Shown here piece by piece: positions 1 to 9,158 of a DNA stretch of 64,000 nucleotides. Every line of letters begins with the position of its first letter. Positions within the stretch are counted from its first letter, which is position 1. The notes below the pieces were generated by a model. That model was not told the origin of the DNA, did not search any database, and worked only from the letters and a program-made list of their open reading frames with translations. Source of the DNA: JBQTGK01 sp052400665 (lineage in GTDB: Bacteria; Bacteroidota; Bacteroidia; Bacteroidales; Marinifilaceae); NCBI GenBank assembly GCA_052400665.1, contig JBQTGK010000003.1; one strand, written 5' to 3'. The translations under genes were made by a program, and so were the position numbers.

Positions 1-3000
1 TCAACATATTTATGGTCGACAGGAGAAACAAGCCAGACAATTACAGTAAATGTAAGTGCTAACTATTCAGTAGTCGTAACCGACACCAACGGTTGTTCAG
101 CTACTGATGATGTAAATGTGACAGTACATCCGACCCCAATAGTAGATTTAGGAGCTGATCAGGAAACTTGTGCAGGCAGTACCATTACATTGGATGCAGG
201 CAATGCAGGTTCAAGCTACTTGTGGTTGACAGGTGAAACAAGCCAGACAATTACAGTAAATGTAAGTGCTAACTATTCAGTAGTCGTAACCGACACCAAC
301 GGTTGTTCAGCTACTGATGATGTAAATGTGACAGTACATCCGACCCCAATAGTAGATTTAGGAGCTGATCAGGAAACTTGTGCAGGCAGTACCATTACAT
401 TGGATGCAGGCAATGCAGGTTCAAGCTACTTGTGGTCGACAGGAGAAACAAGCCAGACAATTACAGTAAATGTAAGTGCTAACTATTCAGTAGTCGTGAC
501 TGATACCAATGGTTGTTCAGCAAGCGATGATGTAAATGTAACAGTTCACCCGAATCCAGTTGTAGATTTAGGAGCTGATCAGGAAACTTGTGCAGGCAGT
601 ACCATTACATTGGATGCAGGCAATGCAGGAGCAAGCTATTTGTGGAATACCGGTGAATCAACACAAACTATTACAGTTACTACAAGTGGTAATTATTCAG
701 TAGTTGTGACTGATACCAATGGTTGTTCCGCTACTGATGATGTAAATGTAACAGTTCACCCGAATCCAGTTGTAGATTTAGGAGCTGATCAGGAAACTTG
801 TGCAGGCAGTACCATTACATTGGATGCAGGCAATGCAGGAGCAAGCTATTTGTGGAATACCGGTGAATCAACACAAACTATTACAGTTACTACAAGTGGT
901 AATTATTCAGTAGTTGTGACTGATACCAATGGTTGTTCCGCTACTGATGATGTAAATGTAACCGTTCACCCAAATCCAACAGTAGATTTAGGAGCCGATC
1001 TAGAATCTTGTGCAGGTACTACCATTACATTGGATGCAGGCAATGCAGGTTCAACATATTTATGGTCGACAGGAGAAACAACACAGACAATTACAGTCTC
1101 TGCAAGCGGGAATTATAGCGTAACAATTACTGACGCCAATGGTTGCAGTGCTACTGATGATGTAAATGTAACCGTTCACCCGAATCCAGTAGTAGATTTA
1201 GGAGCCGATCAGGAAATTTGTGCAGGTGGAAGTATTACTTTGGATGCAGGCAATGCAGGTTCAAATTACTTGTGGTCGACAGGAGAAACAAGCCAGACAA
1301 TTACAGTTTCAACTAGCGGGAATTATAATGTAACAATTACTGATGCCAATGGCTGTTCCGCTACTGGTGATGTAAATGTGACAGTACATCCGAATCCAAC
1401 AGTAGATTTAGGAGCCGATCAGGAAACTTGTGCAGGTACTACCATTACATTGAATGCAGGCAATGCAGGAGCAAGCTATGTGTGGAATATTGAAGAATCT
1501 ACACCTATTCTTGAAGTTTTTGAATCTGGAAATTATTCAGTAGTCGTAACTGACATCAATGGTTGTTCCGCTACAGACGATGTAAATGTAACAGTTCATC
1601 CGAATCCAATAGTAGATTTAGGAGCCGATCAGGAAACTTGTGCAGGTACTACCATTACATTGGATGCAGGCAATGCAGGTTCAAGCTACTTGTGGTCGAC
1701 AGGAGAAACAAGCCAGACAATTACAGTAAATGTAAGTGCTAACTATTCAGTTGTAGTAACCGACACCAACGGTTGTTCAGCAAGCGATGATGTAAATGTA
1801 ACAGTTCATTCAAATCCAATAGTAGATTTAGGAGTAGATCAGGAAACATGTGCAGGTACTACTATTACATTGGATGCAGGCAATGCAGGTTCAAACTACT
1901 TGTGGTCGACAGGAGAAACCACACAGACAATTACAGTCTCAACTAGCGGGAATTATAGTGTAACAATTACTGACGTCAATGGTTGTAGTGCTACTGATGA
2001 TGTAAATGTAACAGTTCATTCAAATCCAATAGTAGATTTAGGAGTAGATCAGGAAACATGTGCAGGTACTACTATTACTTTGGATGCCGGAAATGCAGGT
2101 TCAAACTACTTGTGGTCGACAGGAGAAACCACACAAACAGCAACAGTTTCTGCAAGCGGAAATTATAGCGTAACAATTACTGACGCCAATGGTTGTAGTG
2201 CGAGCGATGATGTAAATGTGACAGTACATCCGAACCCAACAGTAGATTTAGGAGCTGATCAGGAAACATGTGCAGGTACTACCATTACTTTAGACGCAGG
2301 CAATGCAGGTTCAAATTACTTGTGGTCGACAGGAGAAACAACACAGACAATTACAGTAAATGTAAGTGCTAACTATTCAGTTGTAGTAACCGACACCAAC
2401 GGCTGTTCAGCAAGCGATGATGTAAATGTAACAGTTCACCCGAATCCAATAGTAGATTTAGGAGCCGATCAGGAAACTTGTGCAGGTACTACCATTACTT
2501 TAGATGCAGGCAATGCAGGTTCAAGCTACTTGTGGTCGACAGGAGAAACAAGCCAGACAATTACAGTTTCAACTTCCGGTAATTATTCAGTAGTCGTGAC
2601 TGATACCAATGGTTGTTCAGCAAGCGATGATGTAAATGTAACCGTTCACCCAAATCCAACAGTAGATTTAGGAACCGATCAGGAAACTTGTGCAGGCAGT
2701 ACCATTACATTGAATGCAGGCAATGCAGGTTCAACATATTTATGGTCGACAGGAGAAACAACACAGACAATTACAGTCTCTGCAAGCGGAAATAATAGTG
2801 TAACAATTACTGACGCCAATGGTTGTTCCGCTACTGATGATGTAAATGTCACAGTTCACCCGAATCCAGTTGTGGATTTAGGAGCTGATCAGGAAACTTG
2901 TGCAGGTACTACCATTACATTGAATGCAGGCAATGCAGGTTCAACATATTTATGGTCGACAGGAGAAACCACACAGACAATTACAGTTTCAACTTCCGGT

Positions 3001-4848
3001 AATTATTCAGTAGTCGTGACTGACGCCAATGGTTGTTCCGCTACTGATGATGTAAATGTAACCGTTCACACGAATCCAATAGTAGATTTAGGAGCTGATA
3101 TTAAAGAATGTGGAGCGACTAGCTCAGAGATAAGGGCATCAGGATCTTTTGTATCTTACTTATGGAGTACAGGAGAAAGTACGGAAAGCATTAATGTGAA
3201 TGCTACAGGAATGTATTCATTAGTTGCAACGGATATCAATGGGTGTATAGCTGAAGATAGTATCCATGTAAATTTATTACCAGATTTTAATTTTGAACTG
3301 ATGTACTCATCTAGTTTGGTTTGTTATGGAGACTCAACTTATATTGAGGGACCAAATCAAGCTAATTATACTTATTTGTGGAAAAAAGATGGGATACGAA
3401 TTGATGGAGAAACTGACTATTCTCTTACAACAGGAGAATCGGGAAGATACACATTAGAAATTTTTAATGCTGATGATTGTTTTGCATCTGATAGTGTGGA
3501 TGTAGAAATTATTAGTCTGCCAAATACTCCTTTGCCAGATAAAGTGGATATGTGTTATGGAGAATCAGTAAAATTAGATATTGGTGATGGTGAAACATTT
3601 ATATGGAACGATGGAATTACCACTCAAACCAGAGAGGTAAGTGCAGGAGGTATATATCAGGTTGAGGTTCGTGATATTCACGGTTGCATAGGTTATGATT
3701 CTGTAGAAGTATTTGTTCATGATTTACCAATTGTTGATTTAGGTCCTGATTTATATATCTGTGAAGGAGAAGAATTAATAATAGAAGCTCCAGAGGGATA
3801 TTATACAGAATGGAATCCAGGAGGAGTTACAAGATCAATATATGTGTACGAAGAAGGTACTTTTATTTTGAATGTGACAGATGATTTTGGATGTACAGGA
3901 CAGGATGATATAAGTGTTTTTGTTCATGAAAATCCAGATGTTTATTTAGGTAGAGATACTGTAATTGCAGAGGGAAGTTCGATTTTGTTAGATGCCGGAA
4001 GTGGATATGTAGAATATGAATGGAACAATCAAGAGGATTCTCAATTTTTGAAGGTAGAAAAAGATGGAGAGTATGCAGTACGTGTTGTTGATATGCATGG
4101 ATGTAGAGGAAACGGAAAAGTAAAGGTTGCTGTGAATCCTGTGCCGACTATTAATTTAGGAAATAGAGCTGGAATTTGCGAGGGAACTTCTTTAATGCTC
4201 GATGCAGGTAACTGGGAAAGATACTTATGGAGCACCGGAGCAGTATCAAGAACAATTACAGTGAACAAAACAGGTCAATATACCGTACAAGTTTGGGATA
4301 TGTATGGAATAATGGGAACAGATACCATTAGTGTTGAAGTTTATCCTTCTCCGGAAGTGCAGATAGCCGCTGATACATTAAGCATGTATAAGGGACAAAC
4401 TCTTACTTTGGATGCAGGATCAGGATATTCATCTTATTATTGGAGTACAGGCTCGGATTGGCGAAGTATTGAGGTTGATAATGAAGGAGATTATTCTGTG
4501 CAGGTTGAAAATGAATATGGTTGTGATGCTCGGGCATCAATAGCAGTGAAATTATTGCAAGCCAAAATGGTTGTTCCTAATGTGTTTACGCCTAACGGAA
4601 AAGGTCCTAATGAGATTTTTTATCCTGTTTTTAAAGGAATTGTTAGTGATTTTGAAATGTATATTTATACTCGTTGGGGTGAGCAGGTGTTTGAATTGAA
4701 AAAGGATATGGTTGCCAATAATGAGTTGAAATATGAAGGCTGGAACGGAACTTACAGAGGTAGTGATGCCGAAATAGGAGTATACGTTTATATTATTTTT
4801 TACGAAGGAAAAGAAAGAGCTCACGGAACAGTTACATTGTTTAGATAA
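1..4848 (+). CDS. Giant Ig-like repeat surface protein with T9SS type-B C-terminal domain (5' truncated by window edge)
   Basis: The frame is open from base 1, so the gene starts upstream; 1615 residues are visible. Fourteen near-identical 70-residue Ig/PKD-like units are followed by about seven diverged units. Most units have one Cys in a CAG-type motif and one in an NGCSA-type motif, which probably form a disulfide. The last ~95 residues begin VVPNVFTPNGKGPNE and contain IYTRWGEQVFE, typical of the gliding-motility-associated C-terminal domain (CHU_C, T9SS type-B sorting signal). The protein is therefore expected to be exported by the type IX system and attached to or released from the cell surface, probably as an adhesin or filament. 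The stop overlaps the next start by one base (TAATG), so it is probably coupled to the PorP/SprF-like gene. The ligand cannot be read from the sequence. The GTG at 118 is internal, not a start. Confidence 0.93.
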   Translation, partial: STYLWSTGETSQTITVNVSANYSVVVTDTNGCSATDDVNVTVHPTPIVDLGADQETCAGSTITLDAGNAGSSYLWLTGETSQTITVNVSANYSVVVTDTNGCSATDDVNVTVHPTPIVDLGADQETCAGSTITLDAGNAGSSYLWSTGETSQTITVNVSANYSVVVTDTNGCSASDDVNVTVHPNPVVDLGADQETCAGSTITLDAGNAGASYLWNTGESTQTITVTTSGNYSVVVTDTNGCSATDDVNVTVHPNPVVDLGADQETCAGSTITLDAGNAGASYLWNTGESTQTITVTTSGNYSVVVTDTNGCSATDDVNVTVHPNPTVDLGADLESCAGTTITLDAGNAGSTYLWSTGETTQTITVSASGNYSVTITDANGCSATDDVNVTVHPNPVVDLGADQEICAGGSITLDAGNAGSNYLWSTGETSQTITVSTSGNYNVTITDANGCSATGDVNVTVHPNPTVDLGADQETCAGTTITLNAGNAGASYVWNIEESTPILEVFESGNYSVVVTDINGCSATDDVNVTVHPNPIVDLGADQETCAGTTITLDAGNAGSSYLWSTGETSQTITVNVSANYSVVVTDTNGCSASDDVNVTVHSNPIVDLGVDQETCAGTTITLDAGNAGSNYLWSTGETTQTITVSTSGNYSVTITDVNGCSATDDVNVTVHSNPIVDLGVDQETCAGTTITLDAGNAGSNYLWSTGETTQTATVSASGNYSVTITDANGCSASDDVNVTVHPNPTVDLGADQETCAGTTITLDAGNAGSNYLWSTGETTQTITVNVSANYSVVVTDTNGCSASDDVNVTVHPNPIVDLGADQETCAGTTITLDAGNAGSSYLWSTGETSQTITVSTSGNYSVVVTDTNGCSASDDVNVTVHPNPTVDLGTDQETCAGSTITLNAGNAGSTYLWSTGETTQTITVSASGNNSVTITDANGCSATDDVNVTVHPNPVVDLGADQETCAGTTITLNAGNAGSTYLWSTGETTQTITVSTSGNYSVVVTDANGCSATDDVNVTVHTNPIVDLGADIKECGATSSEIRASGSFVSYLWSTGESTESINVNATGMYSLVATDINGCIAEDSIHVNLLPDFNFELMYSSSLVCYGDSTYIEGPNQANYTYLWKKDGIRIDGETDYSLTTGESGRYTLEIFNADDCFASDSVDVEIISLPNTPLPDKVDMCYGESVKLDIGDGETFIWNDGITTQTREVSAGGIYQVEVRDIHGCIGYDSVEVFVHDLPIVDLGPDLYICEGEELIIEAPEGYYTEWNPGGVTRSIYVYEEGTFILNVTDDFGCTGQDDISVFVHENPDVYLGRDTVIAEGSSILLDAGSGYVEYEWNNQEDSQFLKVEKDGEYAVRVVDMHGCRGNGKVKVAVNPVPTINLGNRAGICEGTSLMLDAGNWERYLWSTGAVSRTITVNKTGQYTVQVWDMYGIMGTDTISVEVYPSPEVQIAADTLSMYKGQTLTLDAGSGYSSYYWSTGSDWRSIEVDNEGDYSVQVENEYGCDARASIAVKLLQAKMVVPNVFTPNGKGPNEIFYPVFKGIVSDFEMYIYTRWGEQVFELKKDMVANNELKYEGWNGTYRGSDAEIGVYVYIIFYEGKERAHGTVTLFR
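121..3060 (+). repeat. Tandem array of fourteen 210-bp coding repeats
   Basis: Units start at 121, 331, 541 and so on every 210 bases to 2851, with no insertion or deletion. A partial unit fills 1-120, and a diverged unit starts at 3061. The units at 541-750 and 751-960 look identical base for base. Others differ by blocks of shared variants (for example NVSANYSVVV, TTSGNYSVVV and SASGNYSVTIT versions of one strand), as expected from unequal crossing-over or gene conversion. Each unit encodes one 70-residue Ig-like domain. Confidence 0.97.
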
Positions 4849-5885
4849 TGATTAGAAAAGGACTGAAAATAGCAAGTTTTATTTTACTGTTGATGAATTC
4901 GACGTTTTTGTATGCGCAAGACGTTGAATTCTCTCAGTTCTATGCAAATAAAGTATACTTAAATCCGGCTTTTGCAGGTTCCGATTTTGATGCAAGAATA
5001 TCTATGAACTACAGAAATCAATGGCCCGAAATAAGTTCTGCTTATGTAACTTATAGTGTAGCTTACGATCAATATGTAAATTCATTAGGAGGAGGTGTAG
5101 CTTTGCAGGTTATGCAAGATGAACAGGGCGATGGCACCATAAGTACAACAACTGTAAGTGGTATGTATTCTTATACTCTTAGGGTAAGTCGTAGTCTATC
5201 CGTAAAAGCGGGATTTCAATTGTCATATATACAACGAAAATTGAATGATTCTAATTTTACTTTTCCCGATCAAACCGATGAATTTTATATTAATGGATTG
5301 ATAAGTCCGTTTACAGGAGAAAGTGCAGTTGATCATTTAAATAGGAATTATTTCGATTTTTCAACAGGTTTAATAGCATCCTACAAAAACTGGTTTATTG
5401 GTTTTGCTGCTCATCATCTTGCCGAGCCAGATGAAGCTTATAAAGAGGAAAGTGATTATTCAAAATTACCTCGAAAATATACTTTTCATTGTGGAGTAAA
5501 CGTACCTGTTTTTAGAAATGGTTTGCATCAATCTGATTTTAGTTTGGCCCCTAACTTTTTGTATCAGCAACAAGGAACAAACAAGCAGCTGAATTATGGT
5601 CTTTATCTTTCTAGAGGATCCTTAATTTATGGAATGTGGTATCGCGATAATTTAGAGTTGGAATACGATGCTATTATATTACAACTTGGAATAATGAGAG
5701 ACTGGTGGCAAGTTGCATATAGTTACGATAAAACGGTTTCTAAGCTAATACATACCAATACCGGAGCTCATGAAATATCATTTCTAATGCGATTTAAGAA
5801 TACAAGAAAAAATCGTTCCGGATGTATGGAAAAATCACTTCGTAAGCGTCGAAAAATAGGACGTATTAAATGTCCTCATTTTTAA
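4848..5885 (+). CDS. PorP/SprF family type IX secretion system outer-membrane protein
   Basis: The 345-residue protein has an N-terminal signal peptide ending near YAQ, then the family hallmark QDVEFSQFYANKVYLNPAF followed by a GSDFDAR-like region. A beta-barrel-like body of alternating aromatic strands follows. PorP/SprF proteins are outer-membrane partners needed for secretion or anchoring of specific T9SS type-B substrates and are commonly encoded directly after their cargo, as here (one-base overlap with the giant Ig-repeat gene). The C-terminus is unusually basic (KSLRKRRKIGRIKCPHF). The gene converges on the following kinase gene and their 3' ends overlap by four bases. Family assignment is firm; the specific pairing is inferred from position. 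Confidence 0.93.
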   Translation: MIRKGLKIASFILLLMNSTFLYAQDVEFSQFYANKVYLNPAFAGSDFDARISMNYRNQWPEISSAYVTYSVAYDQYVNSLGGGVALQVMQDEQGDGTISTTTVSGMYSYTLRVSRSLSVKAGFQLSYIQRKLNDSNFTFPDQTDEFYINGLISPFTGESAVDHLNRNYFDFSTGLIASYKNWFIGFAAHHLAEPDEAYKEESDYSKLPRKYTFHCGVNVPVFRNGLHQSDFSLAPNFLYQQQGTNKQLNYGLYLSRGSLIYGMWYRDNLELEYDAIILQLGIMRDWWQVAYSYDKTVSKLIHTNTGAHEISFLMRFKNTRKNRSGCMEKSLRKRRKIGRIKCPHF

Positions 5886-8317
5886 ATCATTTTATTAATT
5901 AGTTGGAGTAGTTTCTGCTTAATTATCGGTTTTGCAATGTACCCATCAAATCCGGAATTCAAAATTTGTTCCTTTTCGTTGGCTAAAGCATAAGCTGTTT
6001 GTGCAATAATCTTAATTTTTGGCTGATCCTTTTTTATTAGTTTTAAGGTGTCGTATCCGTTAAGTTCAGGCATTTGTAAATCTAGTAATACAAGATCGAA
6101 ATTATTTTTAGAGCATTGTTCTACGGCACTTTTTCCATTGTTTGCAAGAGCTAATTCTATACCTGTAGATTGTAGCATTTGTTTAATAAGAGTTAGATTT
6201 ACAGTATAATCATCAACAATTAAAACCTTTTTTCCATAAAGATTTTGAATGTTATTTCTGCTTTGTTTGGGTTTGATAATTTGAATGTCACTTTTTTTGT
6301 TGGTAGAATATGGTATGCTCACAAAAAAGCTACTTCCTATATTTACTTTAGACTCTACCCACATATCGCCTTTGAGAAGCTTTGCCAGCTTTTTAGATAT
6401 GGAAAGGCCAAGACCGGTTCCTCCATATCTACGAGCATGAGAGTCATCGGCTTGTCTAAATCTGTTAAATATAATTTTTTGTTGTTCTTCGCTAATGCCA
6501 ATACCAGTATCTTTAACTGTAAATATTAAATTCGATTCACAAAGTTGGTACGATATATTAATACTTCCTTTCTCGGTAAATTTTAATGCATTTTCAATTA
6601 AATTTGTGATAATCTGTTTTAACCTTAATGGATCAGTAAAAATTACAGATTTATCATCATCGAGTCCTTTTGTAAACTTTAACTCAATATTGTCTTTTTC
6701 TTTTTGAGCTTTAATTTTTTCGAAGGTATAATACAACTCATCAAACAATTGGTTTAAATTGTAAGAAGTGAGCGAAATTTTTAGTTTTCCTGATTCTATC
6801 TTCGAAAAATCAATAATATCATTTATTAAATTAAGAAGAGAATTTCCACTGTTGCGAATGTGGGAAAAGAATTGTTGTCTTGTTTCCAAGGGTAAATCAT
6901 CTTCTTTTAGTAATTCAGAGAAGCCAATTATTGCATTCATTGGAGTTCTTATTTCGTGCGACATATTCGCAAGAAAAGATGATTTTAATCGATCCGATTC
7001 TTCAGCTTTCTCTCTGGCAATAAGCAATTCTTTTTCCTTTTGTGTCCTAATGTCAATCATTTTGTTAATTGTAACTGCCAAGTCCCGGAATTCAGAAAAA
7101 TTTAGATCTTTAATGTTAATTTTAAATGATTGAGTAGAAGCTTTTTTAAAAAAGTTATTGAAGGATATAAAATTCCGTTTCATTTTAACGGAAATTATTT
7201 TTGAAGTAATATAGATAATTACAATTGCAATAATTATAAGGATTATAATTTGAATAGCATTTTTTCTTACTTTTTGCTGAAGCTGTGATTTTGAAATTGC
7301 TATGTCTTTATCTATTTCGTTAGTATAAAGACCCGCACCAATAACCCAATCCCATTTTGGAACGACTTGTAAATAAGAAATTTTATTTCCTTTATTTGAA
7401 AATGGATCTTCATATTCAATAAAGCCAGTTTGAATCGATTCAGCAGCCTTTAGCAGTTTTTTAACATTATTTCGTCTGGCTAAGTGTTTGTATTCCCGAT
7501 AATTTTTACCAATACTATTTGTGTCTTGATGTAAAAGGCAGGTTCCATCTTTTTTATATACAAAAAAGTAATTATTATTATCTAATGTAATTTGGCTAAT
7601 TCGTGTTAAACTTTCTTTTTGAATTTCATCGCGTAAATCGTCCAGAAAAGCAAAACTACCCATATACCAGTTATAAGGAGCAAACTTCTTAATGTATGAT
7701 ACTTTTGTATATGCGTTATATTTGTTTTTTAGTTTACCATTGTTTTTGTATTTCGTAAAAGCTTCGTTCTGATGCTTCATTAACTTAACTTCATTTTTTA
7801 TAATATAGTTGTTGTTAAGATCATGAAAATGAAGTAAATTTTTACCTTCGTTGTGCTTCGAAAAAGGATAGGATACGCCTACTCCATTTAATGTGTTAAT
7901 AAAAATATATCCGTGTTTGTTGGCAAATCGTAGAGGACTAGTGGCTTCTTTTATTCTTTTTTTAATTTCCTTGTCAGGTAATAAACCTTTGTTTTGTAAG
8001 TAAATATGTGTGGCAATGGCATGAGACTGATCAACAAAATTCTTTAGTCTGTTTTTTAGCCTTGATTCAGTCTGATTATTCTGATATTGAATAAAATCGG
8101 TGCATTCGTTAGCTTTTCGAATTAAAACACTTTTTTGTTCTTCGATATATTCGCTTCGTAAATTTTTAGTTTGTTCGTTAAATTCAGAAACATTACTGTA
8201 CATCCAAATACTACTAAAACTTAATAAAAAAGCAATCGTCAATATTAGAAAAAGTAAAAAATAGGATTTACTAATGCTTAGTTTATTTTTATTGAGCAGA
8301 TTTAGGATCGAATTCAT
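5882..8317 (-). CDS. Hybrid sensor histidine kinase with extracytoplasmic Cache sensor and C-terminal receiver
   Basis: The 811-residue protein has TM helix 1 (~18-41), a periplasmic region of about 300 residues with two Cache-like halves (GYIFINTLNGVGVSYPF, NWYMGSFAF, WDWVIGAGLYTNE motifs of the dCache_2/sCache_2 type), TM helix 2 (~353-376), then HisKA with the H-box FLANMSHEIRTPMN, HATPase_c (DTGIGISEEQQ, GGTGLGLSIS) and a receiver domain (KVLIVDD; acceptor Asp in LLDLQMP; Lys in AKPI). It should autophosphorylate and pass phosphate to its own receiver; the output partner is not visible. Cache domains usually bind small organic ligands. A close architectural relative with PAS instead of a receiver lies at 44180-46621. 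The small gene at 8334-8894 lies 16 bases upstream on the same strand and may be co-transcribed. Confidence 0.94.
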   Translation of the reverse strand: MNSILNLLNKNKLSISKSYFLLFLILTIAFLLSFSSIWMYSNVSEFNEQTKNLRSEYIEEQKSVLIRKANECTDFIQYQNNQTESRLKNRLKNFVDQSHAIATHIYLQNKGLLPDKEIKKRIKEATSPLRFANKHGYIFINTLNGVGVSYPFSKHNEGKNLLHFHDLNNNYIIKNEVKLMKHQNEAFTKYKNNGKLKNKYNAYTKVSYIKKFAPYNWYMGSFAFLDDLRDEIQKESLTRISQITLDNNNYFFVYKKDGTCLLHQDTNSIGKNYREYKHLARRNNVKKLLKAAESIQTGFIEYEDPFSNKGNKISYLQVVPKWDWVIGAGLYTNEIDKDIAISKSQLQQKVRKNAIQIIILIIIAIVIIYITSKIISVKMKRNFISFNNFFKKASTQSFKINIKDLNFSEFRDLAVTINKMIDIRTQKEKELLIAREKAEESDRLKSSFLANMSHEIRTPMNAIIGFSELLKEDDLPLETRQQFFSHIRNSGNSLLNLINDIIDFSKIESGKLKISLTSYNLNQLFDELYYTFEKIKAQKEKDNIELKFTKGLDDDKSVIFTDPLRLKQIITNLIENALKFTEKGSINISYQLCESNLIFTVKDTGIGISEEQQKIIFNRFRQADDSHARRYGGTGLGLSISKKLAKLLKGDMWVESKVNIGSSFFVSIPYSTNKKSDIQIIKPKQSRNNIQNLYGKKVLIVDDYTVNLTLIKQMLQSTGIELALANNGKSAVEQCSKNNFDLVLLDLQMPELNGYDTLKLIKKDQPKIKIIAQTAYALANEKEQILNSGFDGYIAKPIIKQKLLQLINKMI

Positions 8318-8333
8318 AATACAACAGGAAAAA

Positions 8334-8894
8334 TTAAATCTTAAATTGATTTAGGATCTGACTAAAAATAGGATTGAAAATTTTAAATCCTAGGGCAATT
8401 TCATTTTTGATATCGTTATCAATCTTCTCTTGATTAATATCGGTTGAGTTAGTGTATTGATTTAAAATTCCAACATTATATTTTTTTGTGTTTTTATTTA
8501 TCACTAAATGAGGAATTGTATGATATTCTGCTTTTAAAGGATATTGGTTTTTTTCTAAAATATTGTTGTTTATTAGGTAATTGTAGATGTCGATAAAATG
8601 GATCGATGATTTCGCAAAAAATACTCTCAGTTCAAATTTTTGGCTAAGAGGTATTTCGTAGAAGAAAGTAAAATCTTCACTTGTTGTATTACTATACTTA
8701 ATAAATACTCTATTCCTGTTAATATTAACATGATCGTATTCAAAAAACCATTCAATATCCGAAATGCTTTTAAATTCTTTTTTTAAAGCATAAAGAACTT
8801 TTAGTCTGGGTAAAACTGTGTACGAGAAGTTTTGATTGTCTGCATACAATTGTGATGCTTTTTCAAGATTAGATTTATCGAAAGTAAATTTCAT
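8334..8894 (-). CDS. Hypothetical protein, 186 residues, upstream of a Cache kinase
   Basis: I do not recognise a family. The protein is soluble in appearance, with no signal peptide or TM helix, and rich in Asn, Lys, Ile and Phe. Short strand-like segments (VFIKYSN, FTFFYEIPL, FELRVFFAK) alternate with helical stretches, suggesting a small alpha/beta domain. The stop is 16 bases before the start of the hybrid kinase, so the two genes are probably one transcript; a role connected to that kinase is possible but only inferred from position. Base composition matches its neighbours and the frame is intact. Confidence 0.75.
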   Translation of the reverse strand: MKFTFDKSNLEKASQLYADNQNFSYTVLPRLKVLYALKKEFKSISDIEWFFEYDHVNINRNRVFIKYSNTTSEDFTFFYEIPLSQKFELRVFFAKSSIHFIDIYNYLINNNILEKNQYPLKAEYHTIPHLVINKNTKKYNVGILNQYTNSTDINQEKIDNDIKNEIALGFKIFNPIFSQILNQFKI

Positions 8895-9158
8895 TATAAT
8901 TTCTCTTTTACATTAATTTTACAAAAGTATCTTAAAGGATTTAATATTTCATCTTTTGATCTCTTTTTTAGCATGAAAAGCTGATAGATATTTCTACGGG
9001 AATTTATTAAAATTGTTTACAAATTTTATGTTAGAGGTGGGTATTGACAAGTCTTTTCTTATGAACTTATTTAATATGATGGACTTAAGTTTGTAAAGTC
9101 GTTTAACTTGACACATTTGACAGCTTATTTTTTTGTAAATATTGCCTATTATTGCATT

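Noticed and set aside
118..120. GTG at 118 as the start of the repeat protein
   Set aside because: The frame is open from base 1 and encodes the same repeat upstream, so the gene is cut by the window edge.
1..3060. Repeat array as a CRISPR or mobile element
   Set aside because: Units are contiguous, coding and 210 bp long, with no spacers or terminal repeats.
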